NCBI GenBank assembly: GCA_007922305.1
Contig: ML677476.1
Span: 377,675 to 441,674 of the forward strand
Direction of reading: 5' to 3'
DNA from: Dermatemys mawii
Taxonomy: Eukaryota; Chordata; Testudines; Dermatemydidae
Length of the DNA: 64,000 bases
The translations under genes and the position numbers were made by a program. Position 1 is the stretch's first letter, and each line of letters begins with the position of its first letter. Below the pieces are notes generated by a model. That model saw only the letters and a list, made by a program, of their open reading frames with translations, was not told the origin of the DNA and did not search any database. Shown here piece after piece: positions 1 to 11,485 of this stretch.

Positions 1-2288
1 AAATTTGGGATGGTTATTCTACCACCCCCATAATTTTTTCCTTTACAAACACTAACAGAAAACTCTAAGCCGATTTTGAACATGGAATTTGTGATTAACA
101 AAAAAAATTTCCAGTGATTTTGGGGGTCAGGTGGCTGAATGTTACCTGTGGCAGGTGGTTCCAAAACTGGATGGATCACATCCATGGTATAACACATATG
201 CCTTGCATTGCTGGCTGACTGAAATCTTTTTTGCTAAAACAGGTATTCATCAAGAGATAATGGCCAGATCTGGGTAACTCCGAACCCTAAGGTAAGCTGA
301 GGCACTGTTTCAGGTTGTCAAGGACAGTTCACTTCATGGCAGCTGCAGATTCAGAACTGCGGTTGCTAAGCGATTTGTTACATTTTTTATTCATATAAAA
401 ACAAACACAAAAGTAAAACAAAGCACTGCTCACATTTCAATTTTATTATGATACACAGCATGTGAGGCACTAGCACAGAAGAATAATTCTCATTGGCGAG
501 CAGCTGCTGGATTCTAGGAGAGGAACTGGAAAGAAGCAATTTAGGAGCTTTTTCATATTTAAAATCTGTTAGATCCTGAGCAAAACAAGTTTCTACTTGG
601 GGCAAAAACTCAACTATTGATAAAAAAAAAAACAACCCCCCCCCCAAAACAGTACATTATGATTTACCCCTTCACAGTGAGGAATTTCAGAATCTAGTTT
701 ATTTCTTTAAATGAATCAATATATTTTATTCACCTTTAAAAAACAGTTATTTGCACAGCAGCCTAATTATCAGCTGACTTTATCTTTGCTGCCTTCCTGA
801 GTATCCCAGTTCACTCTGCATCTCAGTTTTAATCATTTCTGTATCAGTACAGAAATTTTACCTATAAAGTTATCTACAATTTTTAATAGAGCTAAATGTA
901 GTTAATGTAAGTGGTGCTATATTATGAAGGCTTATTGGATGGAACCTTTGATGGAAATGATATATGTTGATTTCTGGAAAATATTCTGCAAAATGATCTC
1001 ATTCTATATATAGCCCAATATTTAACAGCTTCACAAACCTGCAAAAGTTGGTTCCTGTAGAAAACTACCAGCCTACGTATGATGAAATCTGGAGTAGTAA
1101 TACCAGAGAGCTGTCAGTCAGCCATCCATCCATCTAATTGGCTTCTTACCATCTTTCCATCATGTTTTTTTTATAACTGGTCGCCTCTGGCTAAAATGCA
1201 AATCATGAGGAAGAGCCATCTAGAAAAAGCTGCTGCTTTCTTAATTATCTGTCAGAGTATGGACCAGTGGACCCTGGGCCACGGAGTAGAGTTATGCTAA
1301 GCAGCAAGGCATCATGGGAATTGGAGTGACAGCTCATTTTCCTCCTGTGTTTTTCCATGTTCGAATGACAATGCAGAAATATGGGTTTTTCCCACACTTT
1401 CTCTGAACACCTGGGCCAATGCTCAGGGGAACACAAAGCCAAAACTGTCACATTTCCAGACATGGTCTTATTGCTGTCACTGTGACAGGATTGTTGACAA
1501 ATGCCAGCAGTCATCTCAGCATCTTGGGAAATGTCTGCCGTGGTTGTGTCAACAGCCTGACAGAAATTGTTAATGTTTAAACTTCTTCCACTGACAGAAT
1601 CCTGTCTTGCTGACAGTATTTGTCATATGAAACTCAATCTTTGTCAAACTTGCTTAAAAATTAACACTTCCTTCATTTCTTTTGCAGTTCTCTGCCTAGC
1701 AGTGCTACTCTGTTTTTTTTTTTTTTTTAAGTAATAAGATTTCAACAAGGTAATATTCCACAGTCCACAATGAGTCCAAATACACAATCACATTATGAAC
1801 TTACGGCCAGCTTGTCCTTTTGACCTCTGCTACCATGATAATTATGCTTTTATTCCTTGCCCAATTTTTTTTGCCTTAGGAATCAAAGTTTTGAATTATT
1901 CAAGAGCTATAAAAATCCTATTTCTCAGTGTACAATGTGGAAAATCAATTAAACAGAGTTAGTTTAGCACTTATAAAAAATAAAGTTACAAGTTTGTAGA
2001 TATACATTAACTGAGTCCTTTCCCAACTTTGATTTTGAAGGTCAGTGCAGCTAGCTAGAGAAGCAAATTGTTCACAACTTATATAACAAGTTTCATCTGG
2101 GAGAGTTTTCCCAGCTCTAGGCAACATGGGAATTCCTTGTTTGTATGTTTATTACTGTTTCCAGATGAAAAGTGGAGTGATAGCTTATAATAAACATTGC
2201 ATTAAAAGTGGAGCTAGAGTATTATGGGGTCCTTAGTTTCTCTGGATGCATCATGATTGTGTACACCTATATGGTTCATACAAGAAGA
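1..2288. other. unassigned non-coding DNA
   Basis: AT-rich sequence with no exon-like reading frame and no repeat that I can name. Short homopolymer runs occur near 625-650 (A then C) and 1711-1728 (T). The short open frames here have no recognisable domain and are best treated as chance. Confidence 0.6.
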
Positions 2289-2296
2289 CCTGCAAG

Positions 2297-2420
2297 TAGG
2301 TTGACCAGACAGCAAGTGTGAAAAATCCGAACAGGGAGTGGGGGATAATAGAAGCCTATAAAAGAAAAAGACCTAAAAATCGGGACTGCCTCTATAAAAT
2401 CAGGACATCTGGTCACTCTA
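2297..2420. mobile_element. hAT-type MITE, GGGTGACCAGA family, copy 1
   Basis: A 124-bp element whose ends are inverted copies of a TAGGGTGACCAGA-type terminal repeat (here taggttgaccaga on the left and tctggtcactcta on the right). It is bordered by 8-bp near-repeats cctgcaag (2289-2296) and cctgcaac (2421-2428), 7 of 8 identical, which is the hAT pattern. It has no coding capacity. Two further copies lie at 10922 and 22267. Relative to those its internal sequence is in the opposite orientation. Confidence 0.8.
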
Positions 2421-2428
2421 CCTGCAAC

Positions 2429-3214
2429 TGATGCTTCCATGTCATCTTGGACTATGATTTCAATCACTTTCATAGGCTATGCAATGGAGTTTTTGGCTGG
2501 GATACTTAGCCATCCTACTTGGCTAGGAGAACTTTGAGGAAAAAGGTTCCCTTTCAGGAAGGGAGATCCTGATGCTACAGTACAAGGTTTTGGAGAGTCA
2601 TTAGAAGGAATTCTTCTCTGAGTCACTACCAATAGCCAACAAATGTCTTAGCCTGTGTTGCTGGAGGTGGTGTATTTCAGACAAGAGGTCAGAACATCGG
2701 GCTCGTGACCATTCTTGGTGAGTAAAGATCTCTGGCACTTTTACAAGACTCGTGGTCTGGCTAAATTTCAGATTGGGTAATTACATTCTGCCTCCCTTAA
2801 TGCCACATCCAATGGCCACTAGAAGTCAATGGAAAGACTTAATGGGCACTGCATCAGGCCTTAGAAGCCCAGTCCAGCTCCCAGTAGGTCAATGGGAGTG
2901 AGATTAGGGCTCTACACTTTCAGTAGTGCCATTCTTCAGTTCAGTCCCTACACCGCTGTTTATTGTTTCTGTGCACTGTTAAGCAACAGCCATTTTCTGT
3001 CTACAGAGTTGGGTTGCTGCCATTCGTAGGTAGGCAGAGAGTGACTCATATGTAATATGCATTTAAGAGAGGCAATCTAATCTAATGGACTGAGCATGAA
3101 TCTGAGAGCTATGGTCTCCTTTGTTCTCCACTCAGTTGTGCTTCTGATTTGGTGTGCAAATTTTGGGGCATTTGTTTAAGCCAAACTATGGAAACTTGGC
3201 TTCCTAAAATTAAG
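2429..3214. other. unassigned non-coding DNA
   Basis: No exon, RNA gene or nameable repeat seen. Confidence 0.5.
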
Positions 3215-3216
3215 TA

Positions 3217-3432
3217 CAGGCGTGTCGCGTCTTGCGCGAGGGTTCCGTTCTGCGGTTACCGCGTAAAGCAGAAACCGCGTATAGCCGAAACTCCATTGAC
3301 TTCAATGGGAGGTGAAATTGCGCCCCCTGCAGGAAGTTAAAAAAAAAAATTCTCTTTTCTTTTTTTTGTTTTTGCGAACCGCGTAAAGTGGAAATCACGT
3401 AAGTTGCATCAGCGTAAGACGCGACATGCCTG
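3217..3432. mobile_element. Tigger/pogo-like MITE with TA target duplication
   Basis: A 216-bp CpG-rich element with inverted ends. The left end starts caggcgtgtcgcgtctt and the right end reads aagacgcgacatgcctg, one substitution apart over about 17 bp. A TA dinucleotide flanks both sides (3215-3216 and 3433-3434), as in Tc1/mariner and Tigger elements, and CAGGCATG-like termini are typical of Tigger relatives. The interior carries repeated ccgcgtaaag and cgcgta motifs and an A/T-rich centre. It has no transposase frame, so it is non-autonomous. The many intact CpGs stand out from the surrounding AT-rich DNA. Confidence 0.8.
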
Positions 3433-3527
3433 TACCTGCATCAGTGCGTAGGCAGTGAAATAAGGGACCTGATTTTCAGAAGACCTGGACACCTGGCACT
3501 TCTATTGAAATCATTGATAGACAAGAG

Positions 3528-3790
3528 TATGTCTACACTGCAAGTGAAGGTGGGATTGTAGCACAGGTAGTCAGACCATGCTGACTAACGATAGGAATGA
3601 GAATGTGGTAGCATGTGGTTCAGCAGATGCTCTCAACCCGAGTATCTACTAAGGATCCCTAATGGGCTCATACTTCGGCGTCTGAAATCTGTGCCACCAT
3701 ATATATTCTTACCTGTGCTCACAAGATTAAAGACTAGGTTGGCATACCTGTGCTACAATCACACCTCTACTGCACTAGGTGTAGACCTAT
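3528..3790. mobile_element. MITE with GTCTACACT-type ends, copy 1
   Basis: The left end tatgtctacact and right end ggtgtagacctat are inverted relative to each other. Flanks gacaagag and cctaagag are only a weak 8-bp match, so the TSD is uncertain. Similar ends occur in the elements near 13295 and 40665. No protein frame. Confidence 0.55.
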
Positions 3791-4339
3791 CCTAAGAGCA
3801 CTCAGTACCCCTGTGCCTTTCAGGTGGTGCTTACATATGGGTTTGGGTGCCTGACTTTTGTCCCTTACGTTAGAGACTATTGTTGGCCTCTAAACTTTCC
3901 GCATCTTAGTTTTCCCATATGCCAAACTGGGATAATAATACTCACCTACCATGAAATTTCCACGAAACTTTAGATTTACAGGATAATAGAATAGTGTGAT
4001 GTTGATGTTAGTTACACAGGAGTGGTTTCCAGCTATTTCACTATGGAGTTTCAAGAATGCAGGTTTGGTTTCTTTGGTATGCTGCACAGTGAACCCCATC
4101 GAGAGGTAGGTGTTTAAAATTCCTATTTTCTTAAATTCCTAAAACATGGGGATCTTGTATAAATACTGTTCATTGTTTAAACTCGTTTCCTTAAGCTACA
4201 GTCAGGGTATACAAAAGAACCGTTCTTACCATAAACTATTTTTATTCAGTTACAGTGTGTTTTAATACGGGGTATGAACATGGTATTATGTGTGAGGCTA
4301 ATAGACAGTTGAGTGAATTCTGCACTTCTAATCCAAGAC

Positions 4340-4480
4340 ACTTTATAAAGGTGGGTAAAAATTATCATCCTCATTTTCCAAGTAAGGAGTCGGAGGAACA
4401 AAGAAGTTAACTGATTTGGCCAGGCCACAGAGTGAGTAAGTAGCAGAGCTGGATTCAGAATCAAGCTTTTATAGACCCCA
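4340..4480 (+). repeat. MIR-like (CORE-SINE) fragment
   Basis: The segment has the order of motifs found in MIR cores: ttatcatcctcattttcc, then a gaagttaactgatttggcc block, then ccacagagtgagtaag and gcagagctggattc. This is an old, diverged copy with no TSD visible. Confidence 0.6.
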
Positions 4481-4595
4481 GTCTCTTGTGTTAACCAGTT
4501 GACAATGGGTAAATTAAATGCTGTGGGTAAATTAAGGTTACCAAGAGAGCTTTAACTTTTGCATGTTTTGATTTCGGAGTGCTTAATACTCAAAT

Positions 4596-4698
4596 AGTAT
4601 CAGAGGAGTAGCCATGTTAGTCTGCAAACAAAATAACAAGGAGACTGGTGGCACCTTAAAGACTAACCAATTTATTTGTTTTTATTTCTTGTTATTTG
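4596..4698 (+). mobile_element. SINE-like repeat (gtagccatgttagtctg family), copy 1, with 13-bp TSD
   Basis: A short copy of a family defined by gtagccatgttagtctg and gtggcacctta(a/g)agactaa blocks and a T-rich end. It is flanked by 13-bp direct repeats ttaatactcaaat (4583-4595) and ttaatactcagat (4699-4711), 12 of 13 identical. That length fits LINE-mediated retroposition rather than transposase. Other copies lie at about 28381-28654 (minus) and 32202-32350. Confidence 0.75.
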
Positions 4699-4707
4699 TT
4701 AATACTC

Positions 4708-4747
4708 AGATGCTGCAGTGATAGATGCTGCAGTGATGGATGCCACA
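4708..4747. repeat. short tandem duplication
   Basis: The motif agatgctgcagtgat is repeated about 2.5 times with small changes immediately after the SINE's right-hand TSD. A local slippage product. Confidence 0.7.
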
Positions 4748-4871
4748 GAAAAATACAGCAATAAATTGTAAATTTACCAATACTCAATCTCCTTGTTTAT
4801 AAATCCTCAGAATCTTTGCTTTTTGGAATGAAGGCCTCCATGCTTGGCTCTGTGTAAAAGATACTTTAGAG

Positions 4872-5022
4872 CAGCGGGGTCCAATACACATTCAATGCTA
4901 GCCATACTTGTGGTTTTGAATTTTTTTTATTAGTCACATTATAAAAAAGCCACATGCATTACTCACAGTTCAATAGCCTATTAGCCACATGTGGCTAGTG
5001 GCGAACGTATTGGACACCACTG
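4872..5022. mobile_element. hAT (Charlie-type) MITE
   Basis: A 151-bp element with inverted ends: cagcggggtccaatac on the left and the reverse complement of gtattggacaccactg on the right. Flanking 8-mers ctttagag (4864-4871) and ctttggag (5023-5030) match at 7 of 8. An internal segment with tagccacatgtggctagtgg resembles mammalian MER-type Charlie elements. It has no coding capacity. Confidence 0.8.
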
Positions 5023-5030
5023 CTTTGGAG

Positions 5031-7577
5031 AGTTTACATCTAATTCCTTTTATGAACTAGATGTGAGTGAAAATCATACTGCTCGATTTAAACAAAATTC
5101 TGACAATGATCGTTCTTCTTTGTTAAAATCAGGCTGTGGCAAAAATGGCTGAAGTTTCAAAGCTGAAACTTTAGTCTTTTATGAGGAACAGTGTGTTGCT
5201 TGGCTGGAAAAAGAATTTGTTTTTCATCAAAGTTTGACGGTTACATCCAGGACGTGCATAGCACGGAAGCTATAAATTCTGTGGAGCTGATCCTCAGCAG
5301 GTGTAAAGTGGTATAGAGTTTGGTCCTATATATGAACTTTATCTGAATCTCACTGTATATCTGCAGATTGTTTGGGAAGCATGCAGGCTAAAAGAAATTG
5401 GGAACCTAACCTGGGCCTTCATTCTCCCTGGCCAGCCCTGCTGCATCCTTATTCCTTCTGAAAACAGTGGCCCATCTGTATTGTCTCCCTGAGTGATCAC
5501 TTACACTGAGTGAAGTGGAAAATCCTTCATTCTCCTTGACAGAGCTACAATGATATAAAAAGGGGAGTAGAATCAAAAAAACCTATGAGAGCGGAACAGA
5601 GAGTAGAATGTGCAGTCGAGAGTCCTGGGCTAAATAATTATCTCCGGGTATTGTATTATTTGCATAATTAAAAAGTTTGGCTGAATTTCCGACATGCCGT
5701 CTCCTGCATTGGGGAGATGGTGGAGGCAAGTTAATCAGCAGGAGGAAAGTGAAGGTTAATGAATTGTTATTCAGATGGTGCAGGCCCTGTGAGATTTGTG
5801 GATAATTGACACCATTTGGGAGCTAAGGCAGAGTGGAAGAGCAGAGATGAGCTGCTGCAGCAGCTAAACTGGAAGAGAACGAACAAATGATAAGTTAGCA
5901 CCAATTATCATTTTGATGGATTTGTTTGCCTTTTTCTTCCCCTTCCCCTTCCCCCGCTTAGTTGGATGAAGTTGAGATGGATGTAAAAGAGCCCTTCAAA
6001 ATTCAAATAGCTGATAGAGGGTGTTCAATCTGACCAGAGAAAGAACAGAAAATAAGGCCAGAGAAACTGTTATTTTGAGAGTGGAAAATAAAATTGGTGT
6101 GAGCTGTCAGCAAGTCAGCAGCTCCTGTTCACAAAGATTTCTCATGACCCTTTGACTTCAACTGCAGGTCTTCCCAAAGGATGAAATTTGTCTTTTTTGA
6201 AGAGGGCCAGGACAAGCCCCATTCACTACTAAAGGGGCTATTATTAATGATTCCTATTACAGTCGCGTCTAAAGCAATCTCACTGACATCAGGCCCCACT
6301 GTGCTCTTCACTATTCAAAACCATTATTAAGAGACAGTTCCTACTCAAAGAACTTACCATTTAGTCAAGATGGAGAAAAGAGGAAGCGGAGCTATGGAGA
6401 TGTGAAGTGACTTGCCCCAAATCACACAATATGTTAGTGACAGCACCAGGAATAGAAGTCACCTTTCCTGGGTCCCAGCCCACCACCCTATCCAGTAGGC
6501 CATACTGCTTCCATAAACCTTGTACTGGCCTTCTTGGAAGAGGCGTAACAGACCCAATCGGTATGTTGTTGCTCAGCACATCTCATATTCTAAGACAGAA
6601 AAAAAATACAACCAATAAAAAACTAAAGTACAGGAGTAGTTTCCAAATCTATACAACTGGATGTCTGAGACTGAAAATAGGTGAGATAGAGTCAAAGGGT
6701 CTTGGAACTTCTCAGAGAAATAGAACTGTATGGAGGTGGGAATAATACCTAGAAATTGTCTAAAACCAAGGAAAATCCTGGAACTTTTGGCAGCTAGGAC
6801 TTTCCTTTGGTAAGGAGGGCTAGGGCCAAACTCCCTTAATAGAAAACCACCCCTAGTTAGATTTAACTAATAATCCATTTTAATTCAAGACAGGCTTCAG
6901 AGTCCCAGTGAAACAACATAAAAAATGGGTTATTGCTAAGATCTTCCCAATGCTGAAATAGGTGGTAGAGAGAAACTCTCATAATTTGCCTGTAATGAAC
7001 AGAATATTGACTAGAAGAAATCTAAACTTTTATTCTAGACATCAATTTTAAAATAGTAACACAAAAGAAAGCTGGGTAACTCCTAGGAATAAAGCAGAAA
7101 CATACCTCTGGCAATGCTGTGACCTGCAAAAACTTTAATAAAATAATTAAGCATTAGCTATTTATTACTTGAATTTCTGAAGCACATTTGCATGTGATAG
7201 GTTCTGTCCCACAACCTGGGGAACAAAGTCCCTGACCTTCTTGGAGAACTCACAAACTGCAAGCGCAGAAAACAATTGAAGGATGGAGAGATAAAAGATG
7301 CAAGCCAAGTGATCAGGGCAATGGGAGGCCCGTATCTTGTTAATCCCTAGTTTTCTTCTCTTTTGTGTTCCTTGAGTCACTTTTTGCCTAGGCAACACTG
7401 CCAGTGGCTTTGGAGGAAAGATTTAAATGAGTTAAGGATGGAGGATAGACAGACAAAAGGCCATGCCAAGCACACAGGGCAACATGAAAGAAGACACAGA
7501 GATAATATGAAGAATTTGAAAGGGAGTGTTGAAGATAGCATTCTGGGCAGAGCCAAGGGTGTTGAAGAGTGTAGTGA
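5031..7577. other. unassigned DNA with one MIR-like fragment
   Basis: No exon-like frame seen. A MIR-like core is present at about 6370-6525 (gatgtgaagtgacttgcccc, then acagcaccaggaatagaag). The open frames here look like chance. Confidence 0.5.
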
Positions 7578-7702
7578 CAGGGTGTGGCCTCTATCCCAGA
7601 TGGACAGAGGGACAGTCACAACTGCTCCATGGTGGGCAGAACCATGATAGCCATGCCTACCCTGCCGGAAAAAGAGGGGCAGGACAGGAACGGAACTGGA
7701 GG

Positions 7703-7709
7703 TATAAAA
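7703..7709 (+). promoter_or_regulatory. TATA box in LTR-like block
   Basis: TATAAAA in a GC-rich setting, with a purine-rich leader 25-35 bp downstream. Probably the core promoter of the retroelement block; no cellular exon follows. Confidence 0.5.
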
Positions 7710-8104
7710 GGCAGGACCTCACGCTCAGTTGGAGAGGAGCCGCTGGAGAAGAAGGGTGTCTCCTACCCCCTGCTGTAGCTCGGAGCTGACAGCAACCATT
7801 ACAGCGCCTGAGACCCAGTGGAACTGCCAGATCTGCCAGCCTGAGGAGTTGCTGGAGCTGCCATTAGCTATTTATCCCAGCAAGACAAATGACAACCCTA
7901 GAACCCAGGTACCTCCCACAAACTGGAGTGTAGGAAGTAGCCCGGAGGAGCTGAATATAGTTTGGCTTTGTTGCTGACTGACAGCCGGCCAGCGTATTGA
8001 GGTCGGGTTTCTCCACTGACCCAGTGGCAGATCACTCCACCACTGTTAGGGCCCTGGGCTGGGACCCAGTGGATTTGGGTGGGTCAGAGTCCCTGTACCA
8101 CCTG

Positions 8105-8420
8105 CCAGCCCAGCTGGGAGTGGCAACCTCCCCACTCTAGACCAAGAGGCCTGCATTTATCAGCAGTCCACCAGAGCCATGACCCCAACTGTTTGCTGCC
8201 CCTCCTGGCCTGAAGGCCTGGGCTTATAGATTTTACTGTTCTGCCTGAAGTACAGGCCAGAGCCTCCTAACTGCTTGCAGCCCTGCCCTGCTTGAGGTCC
8301 GGGGTTTATAGACATTGCTGCTCTACCCTGATTGCAGGACAGAGCCCTCTGACTGTTTGGTGCCCAGCCCTGTCAGAGGGCCTGGGCCCCTAGACTCATT
8401 ATTGCTCAACCTCACCAAGT
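8105..8420 (+). repeat. 82-bp tandem repeat, about 3-4 units
   Basis: Diverged units share an aactg(c/t)ttg block followed by a cc-rich stretch, a ggcctgggcttatag-type block and a tacaggccagagcc-type block. The anchors recur at 8187, 8269 and 8351, a constant 82-bp spacing. It lies inside the LTR-like block. Confidence 0.65.
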
Positions 8421-8550
8421 GGTGGAGATGCCAATGCTAATCCCCCTGAACTGTGCCCTTCCAGAGGCCTTGTAGCGAGGGAAGGTGGCCTCCTGCCCAG
8501 ACAGACAGAAGGACAGCTGCGACCACCTCACAGAGAAGAACCATAAAACA

Positions 8551-10051
8551 AAGCCAAGGTTGAAATTAACCCTGATAAGGGAGCTATGCTGCAGTCAGGG
8601 CTTATGATCTTGGTCACTCCTTTGATCTCCTTGTCAGTTTGTAGCATCCACTTGTTTCCCCTTAGAATTAAATTGAATGTTATTAAGTGTGGGGGACAAT
8701 TTGTTGTTCTGTATTTGTACAGGGCCTAGTGCACTGAGATCCTGGTCCATGACAGGGGTCCCCCAAGGTCTGACCAACATACAAATTGCTGATAATCACT
8801 AGAGATGACTGGGAGGCCAGCATCAAGTTAGAGAGCAAGACCAGGAATTTAAAATGTGATGCACAGCACTATGGAGAGCCAGGGAAATGACTCAGAGGGT
8901 GAGGAGGGCTGTTCTGGTCATGGCTAGTGGCAATAAAGTTAGGGGAGACCAGAATTTAACTTGACCATTATTATTATTTATTTATGTATTATTGAATTTA
9001 TGCATTTATTTTATTATTGTATTCTTTCTCTGGAGTCTGGACCGTGACTGCACCTTGACCAAGAAATTTGGACCTTGACAACAAATAACTGATTACCCTT
9101 GAAGTAGGAGTTACATTTCCCACCCTAACAGTGAAATGTTAACTAAACATTGCAGCTGAATTACACTGAAAAATGTCTCTGTGCCACGCCAGCCCCATGG
9201 GCAAGAGGCACACAGGGGATGTTCCAGCTATCTTTACCCCTCCCTCCCGGTCGGTCCCCCATACCTCCACATATAGCTCAGCTGCATACAAGCACCGAGT
9301 CCCACATTCTTGTCATCTGGCTCCTATGAAAGATTTTCCCTCCGTTACATCAATGTAAACCTGCCGTGTTGTACGGTCCTATCGCGTTGTGATCTCATTC
9401 CTCCCAGCCAGCCCGTCTGACTCTCTTTGAGCATTTTTCTACCACAAGTTGCTGCACCTTGGAGACTTCTACAACTTCAGTAAAGTTTTATTTATTTATC
9501 GAATAAAAAATTCAGTGGGCAAAAACACACATGCATTCATATATTCTGGTGGTGCCAGAATCAGGGGCACAACATCTCTTACAATATTGAGGAAGATGAC
9601 AAATGCCCATTGCTGCCGCGTATGACTAAAGGTCGTGGACTGAATGTAAGGATGATGCTAGCAACTTCAAGGAGAAATCTACCTGAAATGTTTACTTGTA
9701 GTTAAAATATACAGCACTCTGGTACAGCTAGTGATAGAGACATGAAAATGTGCAAATTCGCTTAAGAGATAGCTATATACATTTTGGGTGAAGGATACTG
9801 CTGTTAAGGATACATTTTGGCTGATTCAAATGCTGAGACAGACTGTACTGGAGACTGATGTTGATTTAATAAAATACAGAAAATTGGTGTCATCAGTGGT
9901 GCCTTAAATCATCTTAAAACTAAATATTTATGTTTTTAAAAATAGCAAATCGTAATGATGGCCATATCTTACAAACAGAAAATAAATGAAAAATAAATAC
10001 ACGCCATGACATTTTGCTGTTGGAAGAGAAACATAAAGTAACTTGATCATG
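8551..10051. other. unassigned DNA
   Basis: No exon seen. A stretch at about 8690-8760 (tttgtacagggcctagtgc and ggtccatgacaggg) is like a widespread old amniote LINE/SINE 3' region. AT-rich TTAT/TTTA simple sequence lies at 8968-9025. Confidence 0.45.
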
Positions 10052-10059
10052 GTTCAGAA

Positions 10060-10750
10060 CAGGAGTGGGCAAACTTTTTGGCTTGAGGGCCACATCTGGG
10101 TGGGGAAATTGCATGCAGGGCCATGAATATACAGCTGGGAGAGGGAATGGGGTGTGAGAGGGAGTGTGGGGTGTGTATGGGAGGGGTTTGGTGTGCAGGA
10201 AGGGGTTTAGGGCCAGGGATTGGGGTGCAGGAGTGGTGCGGGGTGCAGGATGGGTCTCAGAGAGGGGGGTTGGGGTGCAGGAGGAGTATGGTGTGCAGGA
10301 AGAGGCTCAGGACAAGGGGTTGGGGTACAGGAGTGTTGGGGAGTATACAAGGGGACTCAGGGCATGGGGTGGGGTGTAAGAGGGGGCTCAGGACAGGGGG
10401 CTGGGGTGTAGGACGGGTGCAGCAGGAGGCTCAGGGCAGGGGTGTGGGGGCTTAGGCTGGGGATTGGGTTGCAGGAGAGGTGTGGGGTATGGCAGGGGGC
10501 TTAACGTAGGAGATTGGGGTGAAGGAGTGCAGCAGAGAGTCGGGGTGCAGAGTACAGCAGGGGACTCAGTGCCGCTCCCGGAAGAAGCCAGCACCATGTC
10601 CTTGTGGCCCCTGGGGGTAGAGGGGCAGAGAGCTTCGTGCGCTGCCCTTGTATGCGGTTACCTCCCCCGAAGCTTCTATTGGCTGCGGTTCCCCGTTCCT
10701 GCTGCTCCACGGAACTGAAAATCCCATGGGCTGAAGTTTGCCCACCCCTG
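10060..10750. mobile_element. non-autonomous hAT element, GTGGGCAAACTTT family, copy 1
   Basis: A 691-bp element with inverted ends caggagtgggcaaacttt and aagtttgcccacccctg. It is flanked by 8-bp repeats gttcagaa (10052-10059) and gtttagaa (10751-10758), 7 of 8 identical, a hAT signature. The interior is strongly strand-biased, built of G-rich near-repeats of the type ggggtgcaggaggg, and has no transposase. The long glycine-rich open frames across it are a by-product of this composition. A related copy with a perfect TSD lies at 56487-57280. Confidence 0.85.
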
Positions 10751-10764
10751 GTTTAGAAGGACCT

Positions 10765-11190
10765 ACGCAGGGAGAAGAAATAAGGGGTCTTTAATCTAGC
10801 AAACAAAGGTGAAATAAGTACCAGTGTCTGCAAGCTAAAGTAAGCAAAAAAAAATCAAAGTTGAAATGAGGCATACATTTTTAACAGCGATGGTAATTAA
10901 TTGCTGCAACACACCAGCAACTAGGGTGACCAGATGTTCCGGGTTCATAGGGAGAGTCCTGATTTTGTTTTGTTTTTTTCTTATATAGGCTCCTATTATT
11001 CCCCCACCCTCCCCGTCCCGATTTTTCACACTTGCTGTCTGGTCACTCTACCTCCAACGGACATGGAAGATTCTCCATCACTTAAATTCTTTAAATCGAG
11101 ACTGGATGTCTTTTTCAAAGATAAGCTAAAGTCAAACTACAAGTGGTTGGCTCTGCTGCAGGAATTACTGGGCAAAGTCCTAGAAATGAC
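10765..11190 (+). mobile_element. CR1 LINE 3' fragment, interrupted by a MITE
   Basis: The left part (to 10921) has the CR1 end-of-ORF2 blocks ggtctttaatctagcaaac and ttttaacagcgatggtaatt. After the MITE, the right part (from 11051) resumes with the CR1 block for patt.rLsPL-type sequence: gattctccatcacttaaatt, then tcgagactggatgtcttttt. The split supports insertion of the MITE into a pre-existing CR1 copy. The CR1 tail is worn and its end is uncertain. Confidence 0.7.
10922..11050. mobile_element. hAT-type MITE, GGGTGACCAGA family, copy 2 (nested in CR1)
   Basis: A 129-bp element with ends tagggtgaccaga and tctggtcactcta. The flanks ccagcaac and cctccaac match at 6 of 8, consistent with an aged 8-bp TSD. 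It interrupts a CR1 copy, so it is younger than that CR1. Confidence 0.75.
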
Positions 11191-11324
11191 CTTTGATTTT
11201 AAGGATGTTAGTCAAAAGGCTGAACTAAACTGTATGTAAACGGTGAATGTGATCTCTTAAGGTGAGCAATTCAGATACATAAATCAGAAGATGCTCATTG
11301 GTAGTGCTTCTGTGGGCATCTGTA

Positions 11325-11485
11325 CATTACAGCCACTATGGTGGAGTAGCTACGGCATTGCTGTGCCATGTGTAGACACCTTCTACAGCAATGAAAGGGT
11401 TTTTTCTATCAATGTAGTTAATCCATGTCTCTGAGATGCAGTAGTTAGGTTAACAGAAGAATTCTTCCACTAACCTAGCTATGTC
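11325..11485. mobile_element. degenerate MITE-like repeat
   Basis: It contains the blocks gtgtagacaccttctacag, agttaatccatgtctctgag and gaagaattcttccactaacc, with an internal palindrome gaagaattcttc. The composition and GTGTAGACA motif resemble the GTCTACACT-ended elements elsewhere in the window. Ends and TSD are unclear. Confidence 0.4.

Larger units (their letters stand above)
7579..8550 (+). mobile_element. LTR-like retroelement block with TATA box and 82-bp tandem repeat
   Basis: A GC-rich block unlike its AT-rich flanks. It contains a good TATA box (ggtataaaag, TATAAAA at 7703-7709) followed by a GC-rich leader, as in an LTR U3-R region. An 82-bp tandem repeat occupies about 8105-8420, with repeat phases starting near 8187, 8269 and 8351. 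Imperfect direct repeats of about 65 bp (about 7585-7648 and 8485-8547, sharing gtggcct, cccaga, gacagagggacag-like and agaaccat blocks) bracket the block. No gag or pol frame is visible. I infer an LTR or LTR-derived composite; the exact ends and TSD are not resolved. Confidence 0.45.

Noticed and set aside
8105..8420. CRISPR-like array
   Set aside because: The 82-bp units are contiguous and diverged without unique spacers; this is a eukaryotic tandem repeat in an LTR-like block.
10123..10718. Several long glycine- or proline-rich frames
   Set aside because: They are produced by G-rich near-repeats inside a non-autonomous hAT element with defined ends and TSD.
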